From Merluccius polli (Eukaryota > Chordata > Actinopteri > Gadiformes > Merlucciidae): DNA of 64,000 nt. Below, in pieces: positions 35,501-48,883 of this stretch. The stretch's first letter is position 1, and every line of letters starts with the position of its first letter. The stretch covers positions 38,501 to 102,500 of the forward strand of contig JAOPHQ010000575.1 of the NCBI GenBank assembly GCA_030340625.1. The letters run 5' to 3'. A model generated the notes under the pieces. That model was not told the DNA's origin. It saw only the letters and a list, made by a program, of their open reading frames with translations, and did not search any database. Made by a program: the position numbers and the translations under genes.

Positions 35501-36873
35501 TTTTGTTAAATAATTATGTATTTGTTTTCTTTATCTCTTGCTCTCAGGCAAAGCCATCTGAATGAATTGTATGTTTTTGGATTAAAATTAATAATTTAGT
35601 TTAATCGATAAAATAATCTATAAATTAATTGATGGAAAAATAATCATTAGTGGCAGCCCTACTTGCAAGTTGTCCAAAATAAATTATGAAATTTTCCAAT
35701 GACCAACACTAACAAATATGACTTGTAATATGTGTTTGTGTTGTGCACAGACATCTGCGTCAGCCTGGCATTCATCCGAAGACTCCTAATAAATTCAAAA
35801 AATACAGCCGTCGCTCCTGGGACCAGCAGATCAAACTGTGGAAAGTCAAGCTTCATGCCTGGGATCCCCCCACACAGGACGGCCAAGAAAAAGACCTCAA
35901 TGACATGTAAGAAGTTTATTTTAAATTAGCTTTTTAAAAAATGTATTTAAACTGATCTCTATACTAAATACATTATTATAGGTACTAAGTTCATCCTTTT
36001 TCTTTCAAACCTTTTGAAAAGGTTGCTAATTTCTCTTGCTTGCTGCGATATTGCAGCTGTGGTGGAGCTATGGTAACACCATGTGCCTGCATGTGGTTGA
36101 CAGGCAAGATTCCCGAACAAATCACGGGAGGGACGTCCTGATTAGTCAGAAATGTTTATTTTGTCCTTTTTAAAGACAAAATGAACACTCTAGGTTTCTA
36201 ATAGTGCTGGCACTCTCGATTTAAATAAAAATAAAATAACCTTTTCCCCTCACAAGAATGTACTTATAGTTAATTGTCTAACATAATCAATACCGCCCCC
36301 GTTTTTTGTAATGTTTCCATTAGTTATACGTTTTAAGTATTCAAATCCAGATAAGATGAATGTGGTGTTTCCCGTCTAATGCAAATCCTGGTATCTCTTT
36401 AGTGAAGAGCTGGACCTTGATGATGTGATGGACATAGAGCTGGACTTTCCAACCCTTCCAGAGCCCCTGAACAGCACTTCTTCGTCCCGCCATATCGTTC
36501 CTTTTTTAGAGGTGAGTGTTTTTCTGATTGTCTTCTAGTGAACAAAACTTTTTTTTTTTGAATCAGTGATCATGGGGTAATGGATCAAATAATGTATTAC
36601 TTTTGAAGATGACAATGAGTATTTTTTTTATAAACTAACCTTTGTTTGGTATATTGTAAAATGATACATACTCTTCATAAAAATACAAGTTGAATTTGGA
36701 AACCTACACTAACACAGTTTAGTTAACCATAGGTTATTAATGTGCACTTTGTAATTTCAATGTGTATGTCCATCTCTGAACCTATCTTTCCTCTTCTTAT
36801 GTGCTAGGATGTGCAGGACGATTGTGCAGGTACTCCAAACAAAGTCCTGAAGACAGAGTACACACCAGAATAG
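32563..36873 (+). CDS. slbp: Histone mRNA stem-loop-binding protein SLBP
   Basis: Binds the 3' stem-loop of replication-dependent histone mRNAs and governs their processing, export, translation and decay. Exons: 32563-32621, 33484-33606, 33972-34088, 34292-34354, 34719-34850, 35751-35906, 36403-36511, 36808-36873; 274 residues (human 270), all phases consistent. The RNA-binding domain (about residues 137-208) is intact: [18 protein letters not shown], the TPNK motif at 176-179 whose Thr is phosphorylated in known SLBPs, and [13 protein letters not shown] followed by WDPP. An FTTPE motif at residues 62-66 matches the cell-cycle degron region of human SLBP. The C-terminus ends after a DCAGTPNKV block and is shorter than in human SLBP, so slbp2 is a possible alternative; the tmem129 linkage favours slbp. 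Confidence 0.96.
34916..35662 (+). mobile_element. hAT transposon relic with BED zinc-finger remnant
   Basis: In slbp intron 5. The right end reads (other strand) AGGGCTGCCACTAATGATTA and the left end AAGGATGCAGCGATTAACCG, the style of fish hAT elements. Between them a plus-strand remnant resembles a BED zinc finger: [12 protein letters not shown], then in another frame a [16 protein letters not shown] stretch. The frameshift shows the transposase is dead. No clear 8-bp duplication. Confidence 0.6.
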
Positions 36874-37687
36874 CATAGCATGACTTGGCCCATCTTGAGA
36901 AATGATGAAATGCATAATATTGAGTTCTTCCATTGGTTCTTAGATACTGAAATTGTATTCCAAATTCATATTAAGTATTAATGTAATTTGCAAGAGGAAA
37001 AAAAATACAACCGACCATTCTGTAATCTAAACAGCTGTGATCGGCTATCAATCTGTTCTGCCTTATGCTCACAGTAAATGGCCAGTAATTCACAAATGTT
37101 CTTGAGGGAAAATGTTTGAACAGTCTTGTGCTAGGAAATGTGATGAATGACAATGCAAAGTGAGAATGGTCCACCATCTTGATGAGTACTCCTAATGAAT
37201 GCCTCAACAACCTAGATATTCTTTATGTATATTCATACTCTCACTATCAGGGGCTAAAGTGATTCTGTGTAGATTTATCTGGCGCTGTCAAATGTGAAGG
37301 CTTGTAAGCTCTTAAAATTATTTTTAATGAATGCAAAGTTGACCAAATCCTTAATGCACTGAGTATGTTTGATAACCATCTAGTTCTTGCAGTTTGTTTT
37401 ATTTTGGTGAAGAAGAAAAAAAATTTAACACTGGGCTTGTTAAAAAAGGTATGTTGTGTTGCTAGGTTAACGGGATTTAAAGTGTCCGATGCGTGTACAA
37501 CAGAGCGTATTTGTAAATAATGTTGACAGACAGCTTTTTTACATGTTCATTTTTCAAAATTATAAGTGTTGCAAAGTATATTGCAATACCCAAAAATTGG
37601 TTTGCGTTTTAATTATATAATCGTTTTCTTTACAAATACTGTTGTATTTTTCTGTTTTCATAAAGTTGTTTTCTGATTTTGTTTTGA

Positions 37688-37693
37688 AATAAA
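37688..37693 (+). terminator. Poly(A) signal of slbp
   Basis: AATAAA 815 bases after the slbp stop, followed by a TG-rich stretch (GTGCTGTTGTCC). Another AATAAA near 38047 could give a longer form. Confidence 0.55.
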
Positions 37694-38361
37694 GTTTGCC
37701 TAAATGATGTGCTGTTGTCCATGTTGGAGATGCCTTTTCTACATTTATTTTTACATTCTCAAGACATGCATACTCAAATTTAGACATTTGCTTCTCATAG
37801 TAGGTCTATCTTGTCACGATTTGGTGGAATTGGTCAACATTTTTTACCATATTTACATTAATCAAATCTACAATGTAATTTGTATTTATTTGTTTAGCTT
37901 GGATATGGGAGTAAGCTTGTTTTTTAAGATTTCACAGTATGCCTTTTAGGACCCAGGGTCACATGGACTGGTTTCCCATCAATGTTAGCTGCGTGCTATG
38001 TGATTATATACACATGTTGAGGAATGTTCTGCACGACCATAGAAACAAATAAAGTGATTTAATAAGACTCTCCCATGGTCGAAGGGTGAAGACCCATCAT
38101 GAACTTGTCAACATTAGTCTACAACAAAAATGAATAGGTTAATGCTTTTTGCAAATATTTACAAAATTGCTAATGCAGACAAATGCACAACAACAACATC
38201 CATGCGCTGATCAGGCGATGACCACAACTACCCTAACAACCAGATGACGCCTTTTCTTATTGGCTACCGCAACCATCAGCGGTTGTGCCGCGTTCAAGCC
38301 GCCTCGGAAATTAAAGCTCGAGTCGAAAACCAAACGTTTTACCGTCCACCAGCCACCGTCC

Positions 38362-38416
38362 AAAACCACGATTATCAGATCTTTAAAGGATATAAAGAGC
38401 TGATAATCGTGGTTTT
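38362..38416. repeat. Perfect 17-bp inverted repeat with 21-base loop
   Basis: AAAACCACGATTATCAG (38362-38378) and its exact reverse complement (38400-38416). Upstream of ccdc142. Confidence 0.95.
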
Positions 38417-38715
38417 ACGACCTACCAGATCCGACCCGTCTAACGGTACTACCGACACGCCGAGTTGTGCGGGCGGTTGGGAGAAAAATCACAAGTTGTG
38501 TTTGTTCCGAGGTGATTTGAACGCATCGTTAGCGCTAAAGCTAAAGCTGTTTGTCCATCTGGTTCCTGCTGACCTGCTGGGGATTAACCAGCAGAGAGCC
38601 GACATTAACCCCCCGCTGCTGGGGAGGACGTGTGTGAGGACGTGTGGGAGGACGTGTGGCGTCACTGCGGTCTCGGTGTGTTGAAGTGACGTCACCGTGG
38701 TCGCTAGCTCGAGCG

Positions 38716-38899
38716 CCAGGTATCTTCATCCAGGGAGCTTCATCCTGGTATCTTCATCCAGGTATCTTCATCCAGGGAGCTTCATCCAGGTATCTTCATC
38801 CAGGGAGCTTCATCCTGGTATCTTCATCCAGGCAGCTTCATCCAGGTATCTTCATCCAGGTATCTTCATCCAGGGAGCTTCATCCAGGGAGCTTCATTC
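38716..38899. repeat. 14-bp minisatellite upstream of ccdc142
   Basis: About 13 copies alternating GTATCTTCATCCAG and GGAGCTTCATCCAG, with CCTG and GCAG variants. It lies about 160 bases before the proposed ccdc142 start. Confidence 0.95.
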
Positions 38900-39058
38900 T
38901 CCTGAACTTCCTCCGCTGCAGGACCTCTGATATGCGCTCAGCCCGTCTTTAAACACACCGTATTAGGTCGACATCGTGGGGAACTAGGATGCGTCGACTA
39001 TGAGACGTAAGCTCGGGTAAATATGGATTAGTTTGAACCAGTTCTTGTGAAGAAGAGT

Positions 39059-39366
39059 ATGGAAAACATGGTTCCCCAGTTTCTGCCATTGGATCTGCAC
39101 ATACACCGGACAGAGGATGGACTGAACACGTCCATTAACGTCGGTAAGATGGACCTGTATTCACGTCCTGCTCCTTCCTTCACAGCAGAGATGCCTTCAG
39201 AAGCTGAAGCGAGCGGCGTGGATGCTGACGTCATGGCAGCCCGTAGGTGAGATGCAGCGTCTGGGATGGCCCAGAGTCACCATAGCAACCCAGAGATGCA
39301 CAGCTATCCCGTCAACATGGTTGCTGAGTGTCGCCGAGGGCCTGGTCTGGCAGAAGGTGATGTTGA

Positions 39367-39427
<61 letters not shown>

Positions 39428-42400
39428 TATAGGGCTGGGTGATGGTTGGATATTATCAATGTCTTGCCACAAAATGAATACATTGTTATCAATATGCAAA
39501 GTGTCAGTTGTAGCCACATGGGGGATATTGTCATGTTGGCTGGAAAAAAGTTGAGCCTGAATCTTGATTTGTGTTTTGTTTTTTTAATTTCTTTTAGACT
39601 CTAATAATACCGACCTAATGCCAACAGAGGAGGGGAAGGTTAGTAGTACACTTCTTTCAGGTAGTGATGCACACTGATATTAATATCAGACAGGTCTGCT
39701 ACCAGAGCCTTCATTGAAATCTGAGTTTCTGTTTGCCTTTAGAGACATGTTTATTTATAAGATTTATCTCAAGGAGGTCATTGATTGTTATTTTCTGATA
39801 CAAATACAAAAATAATGGTCTTAAAGCATTAATATATATGACTGTTTTAAATAGCACAGAATTGCTTTACACAGAGGGCATTGACATATAGCAACGGAAT
39901 AAGTTGACAATAATACATGTACTTTGAGGAAATACGTTTGCATTGAGGGTACTATCGCAACGGCTCTGCTAGCTAATGTCGTCTAATTGTATCCATTTCA
40001 TGGTTCACAGATAAATGATGCTTCCACTGAGCTCGATGATCTGTCATCAAATGGTATAATACACAAAATGTTCATATTTACTCTAATTACTGTAGCCAAA
40101 ATCTGCTTTGCGTGTACCTCACACAATAGGTGAAGCACAACCTTTTCCAAAGCCACAGCTGCTATTGTCACTTGAGCATACATTGTGTAGCTCCTTAAGG
40201 TACGGTGACGTATGGTATTGTGTCTGTCCAGGTGCCTGGCCGCAGAGCTCCATCTCCCGCTCACTGCAGCGTGCCGAGGCATTACTTCGGACCACCTTTA
40301 ACCCCAGCCTGAAGTGGCTGCTTCGCAGGAACAGTCAAGAGAAGGAATCGGGGGAAGAAGAAGAAGTAGAAGAAGAGGGGAGCTTTGTTGCTGCCCACAA
40401 TCTGGTTTCCCGTTCGTCTGCACGTGTGTTGCGCCTGCAGCAAGGCATGCTGTGTATGGCTCCCCAGCGGCCGCTGGTCAGGGAGTCAAAGGCCCTGCTT
40501 CAAGTACGTATTCATTTGTATTCACCGGCCTGTAAATAGCAATCATTGTATTTCCATGTGTTGTTCTTTGAGGAAATAATGTATCTGGTCCACTAACCTG
40601 TACCAAATCCTTGTACTGTTTGGTAACACACCAACTCTTACACAGGAATTGTAAAATATCCTTTTGCTCCCTCACCAGGTTTGTGTTAAAGGCTCATCCC
40701 AGGAGGGCTGCGTCATCCAGCAACTGTCCTCCCCCACCCAGCAGGGCTGCTTCAGAGCTCTCTGGAGCCTGATGGAGCAGCGCTCCCAGCTGCTGTTTGT
40801 GCACGAGTATGCCAGGAGGGCGCACTGTGCGTCGGCCTACGTGTCTAGACTGGATCTGTTGGTGTGCAAGTTAGGAAGGCCACACTTGACCCTGAATAAG
40901 GTAAAGCCGGTCGACAACATCAAGCCCTGATCCGCACGTTTTGTCATTGTCATAGTTTTCACTAACTCCCAGAACAACTTAAAGTAACCTTTCTTAAAAT
41001 GTTCTCTTATTTTTTCTTCCTAGAAATCATGCGATTCCTTCTCTCTTAAAGTTCTTCCATTGAGCCAGGAGCTGAGGGTGCATCTTAACCATTGGTCCTG
41101 TCTTTCAACGAAGGTCCGCTCCGACACCTTCCTGAGGCTGGCCCTGGCCCCGCAAACCAACATGTTGGTGGGAATGAAACGCTGTCTAGATTCTTTGGCT
41201 CTTCAGGCGCTTGTTTTGATGGAGAATTGTGTCCATGCCATTTTGTCCACCCTTGCTCAAACGGACATTGAATCAATAGCAAGAGAGGTGCTTGAAGATA
41301 TTTTTGCTGGTACAGAACTGTATAATCAAGTGGTGGAAGAGCACAGGGGTCTCCACAGTGTCAACCAGAGCATGTTGCAGAGCATGTGCTATTCTGGTCT
41401 TCCTGTTCTGCAGTCTGCATACAATGGCGCGTCTCACCCAGCCACGGTCCAAGTAAAACAGCTGCTGAAGGTTTTCGCCGTACATCATGGGAACAGGGCG
41501 GCCAAGGAAATGCACCATTGGGCCACGGAGCAAAACCGCCCAGAGTCCCATCTCGGAAATCACACCCACCCTCAGGCCCATCTTCATTCCCAGCGATCAG
41601 GAATACCTGAATGGACTTGGGAACGTCTGGAGCACACCTACTATCTCCCATCTCCCGGTTCACCTCCACTGCTCCCGTCACACCAATCTGCCCACATTTC
41701 GAACCCCAGCAGCGCAGACAGACTTGGCTCATCGGAAAGAGCTTCTTTATATTTAGCTCAGCACACTTTGGCTCAGTGCCGAGCAGAAAGCCAAACCAGA
41801 GCTGAGCCTGCCACCCAGCGCCGGCGCCGGGCAGCTCGGCGTGCTCCAGAACCTTCCAACACAAGGGAACCCACTCTAGGGCAACCGGTCCCAGGACAAA
41901 TGAAGCCTGGAGGTTGTCCAGAAGTCCAAGCGGAAACCGACCCATACCTGACGGCCTGTCGTTCCGCTGTGGTGCCGCTCTCGGCGTTCTGCCAACATGA
42001 CCAGTTCTCACTCGAGCTTCTCTTCCAGGCCATGTTGTCGTCCAGCGAGCTGCTCACACCGCTGGTGCCACGCATACCCACGCCCGAATGTTTGGGCTTG
42101 GGATCCGCTTTTCCAGTGCAAAGGACACGAAACAAGGTGGTGGTAGCATGTAGACAAACTGACTCTGTTGTCTCCCATGGAGACCGGACTGATGGGAGGT
42201 CAGCACCGGACTCTTTGTTCTTAAAGAGTCCGAGACTAGAGCAGCACCCGGGCCAAAGCTCAGAGAGAGGACCAAAGGATCACATGGAACCAGGACCGTT
42301 ATTAGTCCCAGAACCTCTACCCAGGTAAATGGACCATTTATCATCAACCACAGAATGTAAACATTACCAAAAAATAACAATTATTTATAGTCACTGATGG

Positions 42401-45400
42401 CACTGAATATTTAGATTTGATTTTAGTTTAGACCCCATGTGTTTTTTTCACCCATATACTTACTTAGTTAAATGGGCATATTTTCAACAGTTGAGAATAA
42501 GTAAATCAATAAAATGAATCAAATAAGTTAAATTTAAGTTGTATTCACCTAAAAAAAATAGACTTTGTGTAAATTCATAAAATGGCAAATATGTCACGAT
42601 ACAAATCTCTAATCTTTTCTATCCGTCATCCATTTGCTCATACAGATGTGATTGCAGCCAATGTCTTGACATTTGGACGGGCCAATACTTTGTGTTTTAA
42701 TGATGTGCTTATTTCTAGCAGAACAAAATATGGTTGAAGCAAAAGTAACTATACTACTGGTTGACTGTTTATTATCCAACAGGTATTTGAATAAATACGC
42801 TAGTTCAGTGGAGGTTTGTCTCGGAGGGTTAGATTTAAGTGAGTGGAACAGTGCAAATAAAGTTTTCAAATTCAAATGGCTTCTGTCTAGATCTGGAGAT
42901 CCACCTCCATATCCGCCTCCACCAGCAGCAGCACTGGGAGAGCAGGTCAAAGGAGAAGAAAGGGAGATTGTGCCTGAGCAGGAGTTGTTCCACCGACCTC
43001 GATCGGTGAAGTGGTTGGACCGGGGCCACTCATCGGTTTGTGCAGAACTGTTTGGAGAGTACCGCACTCTGCTGTGGAGCGTCTGTGGCCAAGCACTGTG
43101 GCAACACTTTCAGTTTCCTACCGGAGGTGCCATAGCCAGCGTGAATCTGTGCAGTGATCATCAGAAATTTCTACTCCTGCACACATGGAGAAATATTTCC
43201 ACAACAGGTATCTTAACCCAAAAGATGAGCATTCATGGAGAACATGAATATTTAGATTTGCAGAGTTTCTTCCAGATTTGCGAGTGCTTTGGAAAGATTT
43301 ATCATGTATCGTATAAAGGCCCACCCCAGTCAGGTTTTCAGTTTGGAATCCAAATACAAAAATGCCTTGTGTATTACAAAAAGTTAGTGTTATTATGGTT
43401 ACTACTGGTGTGTTATTAGACAAACTCTCCTTTTTTTTTTTTTTCTTCAATCAGGCAAAGTGTATGCCAGTGGTGTAGGCCAATCAGAAACATAGCCGTC
43501 ATTCTCAGCATAGTTAATGGAGGCTACTTACACCAGGTTGAGGCTTTCGAAAATCTTCGGCCACCATAAATACCAGCTCAACCAACTGTTGTATATCAGG
43601 ACAAGACGTATATACATATGTAGGGAGGGTCTATTGTATTTTGCCTGTTCTATGTTACACTTGGTGTAGATTTGATTGAAAACTTGATCTCTTCCACTTC
43701 GTGTTTATGTGCTGTTTTTTCCTTGTTTTAAGATTTGGTTCCGCAGGAGTGCAGGGCCATGCTGGAGAAATTCTGTCTTCATTTGCTAGTCCTCACCGCG
43801 CACACACATTGGGATCAAGGTATACGCACACACGCATGTATGGGGGGGGCGTCGTTAACTAGCAATATATTGTCAGATATCACACCCCACAGCCGCCACG
43901 CGAGCGCGTACATTGAGCGCACCGCTGATGCAGCACCCTGGCGTCTGATGTTGGTGACATCATCTCCTGTATTCACGTGGAAGGCCATTTATTTAGTAAT
44001 CTAGTTCTCCAGTTCTATGTCAGCTATCACACCCCATACCCAGCGTGTATGGCAAATTATACCCAACATCACTGCACTAGTACATATTAACGTTAAAACG
44101 TTGAAGTGATACCAGTGATGTTTTGGGACACACGCACACACGATATTCTATAGCAGCCAATGTCTCTAAATTTGGAAAGGCCAATACTTTTATTGAGTTT
44201 ACAAAATGACATTTAATTGAAAAGAAATGCACTTTTGTCATAATTTGTGCATACTACACTATAAAAAGGTTTCCACTTGTGATTGATTTGTGTAATTTTA
44301 ATGTTCTCAATTAATCACCATTGGTAGTTTTATGCAAAACAATGTTTGTTGCATGTTTAAGGTTGTAAGATTTCATCTCCTTAAATAATGAACACGGGAT
44401 CTAATGTATATCTTCTTTCTCCAGTGTTGTGCTGTTCTTTAGGCTCAGGTCTGAAAGATAAATGTCTTCCTGGGACAACCCAAGAAAGGCGCCTGATGAC
44501 ATCACCAGAGCAAGATGGAAGTCTGGCAATGACAGCGACTGTGAAGCACTTGTTACAGCTCTCTCCTCCTTTGCTCTCCGCTATTCGCTGTCACCTCTTG
44601 GCTGATAGCATAGAAACAGGTAAAGTACTTTAGCAATGGATATAAATAATTCCCTTTGCTCACCTTTTTAGGCCAAGTTAGTTTCCAACACTCAGTAGTG
44701 GTAAAGCATGTTATGGACCTGTTTCTTTCCCACCCGGACACAAAAACCTGAATGTGTGCACCTTTGGTTTCTACTAAACTAACTAGCAAAGCCAGATGGT
44801 TTTCTGAAAATATTGGGCCATATTGCATTTTTGGAAGTGATGCCTTTTTGCTTTTTCTCTATGTAGTGAATGTACTAAATGTACTTCATGACCTACCAAC
44901 TAAGTGAGAGTATTCAGTTGCAGTTCTAGTGCAGTTTCAGCCATCTCTTCACTTCTAATTGTTTAGCTTAATCACAATGTTGACCTTTGCTTTTGCAATT
45001 CTGATGTGTGTTCCTATGGGAAACCTGTGTTGGTTATGATTGTCTGCAAGTCCTGCCTGACAGGCCCCTAACTTGCGTTTCTTCTAAGGCTCTGTGGGCG
45101 TCGGCCCATCCAGCCCGGCTCTCTGCAGAGCCACTGCTCACCTGGCGGTGGCCTCTGTGCAGTCCAGCTTAATGTGGGTGATGTCCAAAGCCTACCAGTT
45201 CCTGTCCTCATGGAGCCTTGACAAGTTCCTGCTCATCACACAGGGGGACTTAAAGGTGGAGCATGCTCTATGTATTTGTGTTTTATCATTAAATGTGCAC
45301 GCCTAGATCAATCAACTCTCCCAAGAAATTTAAAAAAATCAGGTTAAGAATGAACTGTTGGTTTGTGTGTATCTGCAGGTTCTACAAGTTTCTTTAGAGA

Positions 45401-48400
45401 GGCTGTTACAACAAATGGAGACCCTCATAGTCGATGGAGCCAATGATCTTCATCACTACCGTCACCACCATGTCCTCCTGTGTCGGCAGATTGTAGTCAT
45501 ACGGAGCTCTGTCTCAGAGCTGCAGGTAAGTGCATTACATTGCATTGCTAGACCACCACAACTAATTTGTCATCATCTTATATTGGTACTCTATTGTAAG
45601 CAAAGCTGTGTTTATAATTGATAATTACATCAGAATACCATGATCAATTTAACATTGAAATGCATACAATAGAAGACAACTGTAATAGAATTCAGTGTGT
45701 CTTTCTTCCATAATGTGACTTGTTTCCAACTGTGATGAGTTAAAAAAAAACAACAACAATATGCTACAGGACAACGGTATACTTTGCTCATTATATACAA
45801 ATATTCAAACAAAACATTTATTCATTTAGTTCCAATAAAAGCATATTCAAATATTTGACCAGAACGTTAGATATGGTCTACGCTATACGGTATCCCATGG
45901 TTGTTCTTGAGAATGTGATGGTAGCAAACGCATAAATATGCTCCTATATTTCACAGTATTTGATCCCCCTTCACTGCAGTCATCTGTAGCCTGTCTGTAA
46001 ATACCTTCCCATTTAGTCTTTTCGGGGTTACATGTGCATTTATCCCATTAGGCCTATTCTTCCGTGGTGTTGAAGATCTTCTCCAGTGGCTGCAAACAAA
46101 TGTCGGGGGAAATCTTTGAACAGACCATGCCCTCGGCCAAACACTGGAGACTAAACTACAAAACAGGTACTTCTTCTAAACCGTTCCAAGTCCAGTAGAC
46201 GTTTTTAACCAAAGTCAATGAGTGAACATGCATTGATGTAAGACCAGTTAAGGGAATTGTAACGTGATCATTGGGAACAGCGCATACGGTTCATGTGCTG
46301 TATAATTTTAATCCAGTATCCTTTGTCTTGACTAGAGTATCCATTCCTTGGATCTAGGCCATGTGCGAGCAGTGGAATATTGTCTGAGTAATTATAGACT
46401 GTGGGCTCATCATTAAAGACAAGTTTGTAATAGTAGAGCAGGGCTATTCAACTACTTTCTTATGAAGGCCAGATTATTGAAGTTGAAAAATAAGGGCGGC
46501 CGGAAAAGATGAAGAGTAATTATTGCATTTAAGCACTTGCATGTGAACATAAAAACAACACTAACTGTAACCAACTGTGCATAAGTTGTGTTTATTCACA
46601 ATTGGTCAGTCAGTTCATACATTTCTACATAGACCTGTGTTGTTCTTCATGTGTTGTGTTTTTTTTTTCTCCATAAATCACTTCACCTCAAAAGATAAAT
46701 TCAAATCTCCCACAAATATTATTCTTAATTTCATTCATAGTATTCAAATTGACAAAATAAATGGCCTTAGCAATAAATCAGTCTAGTAACAACTGATCAT
46801 GTTATTAACATACAACAGAAGTCCAAGCACATCTTCTCGAAAACACTCAATCAAATAATCGTACATACAGGCACAACTCGGTGCTACATTGCTGAGGCTG
46901 ATAAACCGATTGTTTATGTTCTAATAAATAATTCTTCGGCCCATGGGCCATGTTGAGTAGGCCTGTAAGTAGAGTAACTATGAAGAATTGATCTGTCTCA
47001 TACCATTGTTAAAATATAACTATTCTCGAGCTCCATATTAATAGGTATTTTATTTCCGTCTAACTCTAGAATTTCCCAGCAGCCCCAGTGAATATGCATC
47101 GTTTGCAGCTCAGAGTGTGATTGGTCAGGTCCTGGAAGGCGTGGCTCCTCTATCAGATGATGCCCGTGTCCAGACATTAAGCATCACCATGACTGCCTTC
47201 ATGGAGGCGTGGATGGAACACATCCTTAAACAGAAGATTAAATTTAGGTAGTGTGTGCGTGTGTGTGTGCGTGTGCGTGTGCGTGTGCGTGTAATGGTGT
47301 CACATGGGCTTGATATGGGACTGCGGGACCACACTTCATGGATTTGAAATCTTTACAGCCACTTCTTTACAGTTTACTAGTGCTGGCCGAGTTTGTGTTT
47401 GCTGTTAATAGCCGATTATGCACTTGCACATCCCCGCCTCCAGCAACATGTTTGGTCAAAACAAATATGAGGCGAAAGAACATGAAGCACCCTGTTCACC
47501 CAGATTTGAGCTAGTCTGCTATCAGACATTTGTGAGTGACTATTAACATTGGTACATAGTTCTCCCAGGGGTTGTATGTTTGTACTTGTCATGAGTGATT
47601 TTGCTTGCTAAACTGAATCAATTTGTTGTTTAGCATCCAGGGAGCTCTTCAGCTGAAGCAGGACTTCAACCTAATCAGAGAATTGATTCAGTCAGACCAG
47701 TACAGTCTGTCAGCTGAACTACACCAGCGGCTGCTCCACCTCAGGTAGAGTACATTGGCTTATTTCTTAGTGGTGTTGGCAAACCAAGCAAGAGATTCAT
47801 GTCACATTCATGTCACTTCAAACCAAGCAGTGCTTTATCTAAATCCCTTTATTTTAGGAGTCCAAACACTCTTAGCTCATTGTGTGGTTTGGATAATTGT
47901 GTAACTTGATTCATGAGCTGGGTGAAGATAGGGTAATATTTTTCCATATACTGTAAGTCCATGGCTCCTGTTTGTTGTGCAGAGTTTTCCAGCAGGTGGA
48001 TTCAGCAGTAGTGTGTCTGCTACAGCAGCCACAGGCAGAGCCTTATCTACAGACCAGCGGCTGGGAACCCTTTAGAAGATGCTGTGAGTACGCAGTCAGT
48101 GAACCATATATAATGATGCATAATCATTTGAATATTAAAGCAATATCACATTGACCTAGAGCTCAATTTTAATGAACAAGATGTATCTACGCAGCAATTG
48201 GTAAATCTGTCATGGCTCTCTCTCTCTCCAGGTCCTACCACCAGCAGTGGAAGAAGTAGCATTGATGTGGCCATAGGGGGAAGTATAACCAACCTGGATA
48301 ATATGGAAGGGGAGGTGTTAACTCAGTGCAGTTCCTCCCCTCTTGCTCCTGATGCCCCCACAACAGCCCCAATCTCCCCCAGCCAGACCTACCTTGCTCC

Positions 48401-48883
48401 CAGGTAGTTGGAGTGCCTTTACAGTCCACACTAACTAATTATGTAAAAGATGTCCCTTTATTAGATTAAGAAATTGTACATTATTTTAACCATTATGCCC
48501 CCCACAAAATGTATTAGCTCTGCTTACTTACAAAACTACTTACACAAATTGCTTTTTGTTAGAAAGAAGAAGAAATGGTACAGCCCATAGGGGCCAGTAG
48601 ATTGTCTTTCAGTTTATTTCTGCAACTTGATTTTTATATTGAAAATTGTGTGATTAATGTTCTAATTGGTCTTTTGTATGTTCCTTAATATTACTTTAAG
48701 TAATCATCCTGTCTTTCGGATTGACCTGGCCTTTTTGTATGTGTGGTGTAATTACTCCTTTATTTTGACTTGAGCTTGGCTTTAGGTGCTGCTCAGCAGG
48801 AATGGTTGGACTTGAGAATCCACAACAGCGCCTCCCGATGGCGGCTACCAGGACTGCAGTGCCTCTCCAAATCTGAACACTAA
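39059..48883 (+). CDS. ccdc142: Coiled-coil domain-containing protein CCDC142
   Basis: Member of the CCDC142 family; molecular role poorly known. Seventeen coding exons close in phase: 39059-39143, 39598-39638, 40011-40053, 40232-40503, 40679-40900, 41024-42324, 42783-43207, 43733-43819, 44425-44619, 45089-45255, 45379-45525, 46052-46166, 47070-47247, 47634-47744, 47983-48083, 48232-48403, 48775-48883; 1,256 residues against about 750 in human. The C-terminal half matches best: PSEYASFAAQSV, IQGALQLKQDFN, RVFQQVDSAVVCLLQQP and the ending QQEWLDLRIHNS. The N-terminal region has SISRSLQRAEALLRTTFNP. Exon 6 (1.3 kb) carries a polar, Pro/Arg-rich insert that accounts for much of the extra length. 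The first three small exons are less certain than the rest. The final exon needs the acceptor CTTGAG at 48774; the nearby TTTAG acceptor would break the frame. Confidence 0.9.
39369..39424. repeat. (CA)n microsatellite in ccdc142 intron 1
   Basis: About 56 bases of pure CA. Confidence 0.95.
46439..46966. mobile_element. Non-autonomous hAT element in ccdc142 intron 12
   Basis: Left end CAGGGCTATTCAACT; right end on the other strand CAGGCCTACTCAAC. Flanks TAGTAGAG and AAGTAGAG match at 7 of 8 positions, as expected of a hAT 8-bp duplication. The inner ends carry GGCCAGATT and CGGCCCATGGGCC. About 528 bp, no transposase. Confidence 0.7.

Larger units (their letters stand above)
36874..39058. 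other. slbp 3' UTR and slbp-ccdc142 intergenic region
   Basis: AT-rich slbp 3' UTR to about 37710, then low-copy DNA, a perfect hairpin at 38362-38416, a moderately CpG-rich stretch and a 14-bp minisatellite. The ccdc142 promoter probably lies between about 38450 and 39050. Confidence 0.6.

Noticed and set aside
38716..38952. Regular short repeats resembling a CRISPR array
   Set aside because: Units are contiguous with no unique spacers and the genome is a vertebrate; it is a minisatellite.
39144..39247. In-frame continuation of ccdc142 exon 1 to the donor at 39246
   Set aside because: Would leave a phase that meets a stop at the start of exon 2; the donor after 39143 closes the frame.
41361..42011. 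216-codon minus-strand ORF
   Set aside because: Antisense shadow of ccdc142 exon 6.
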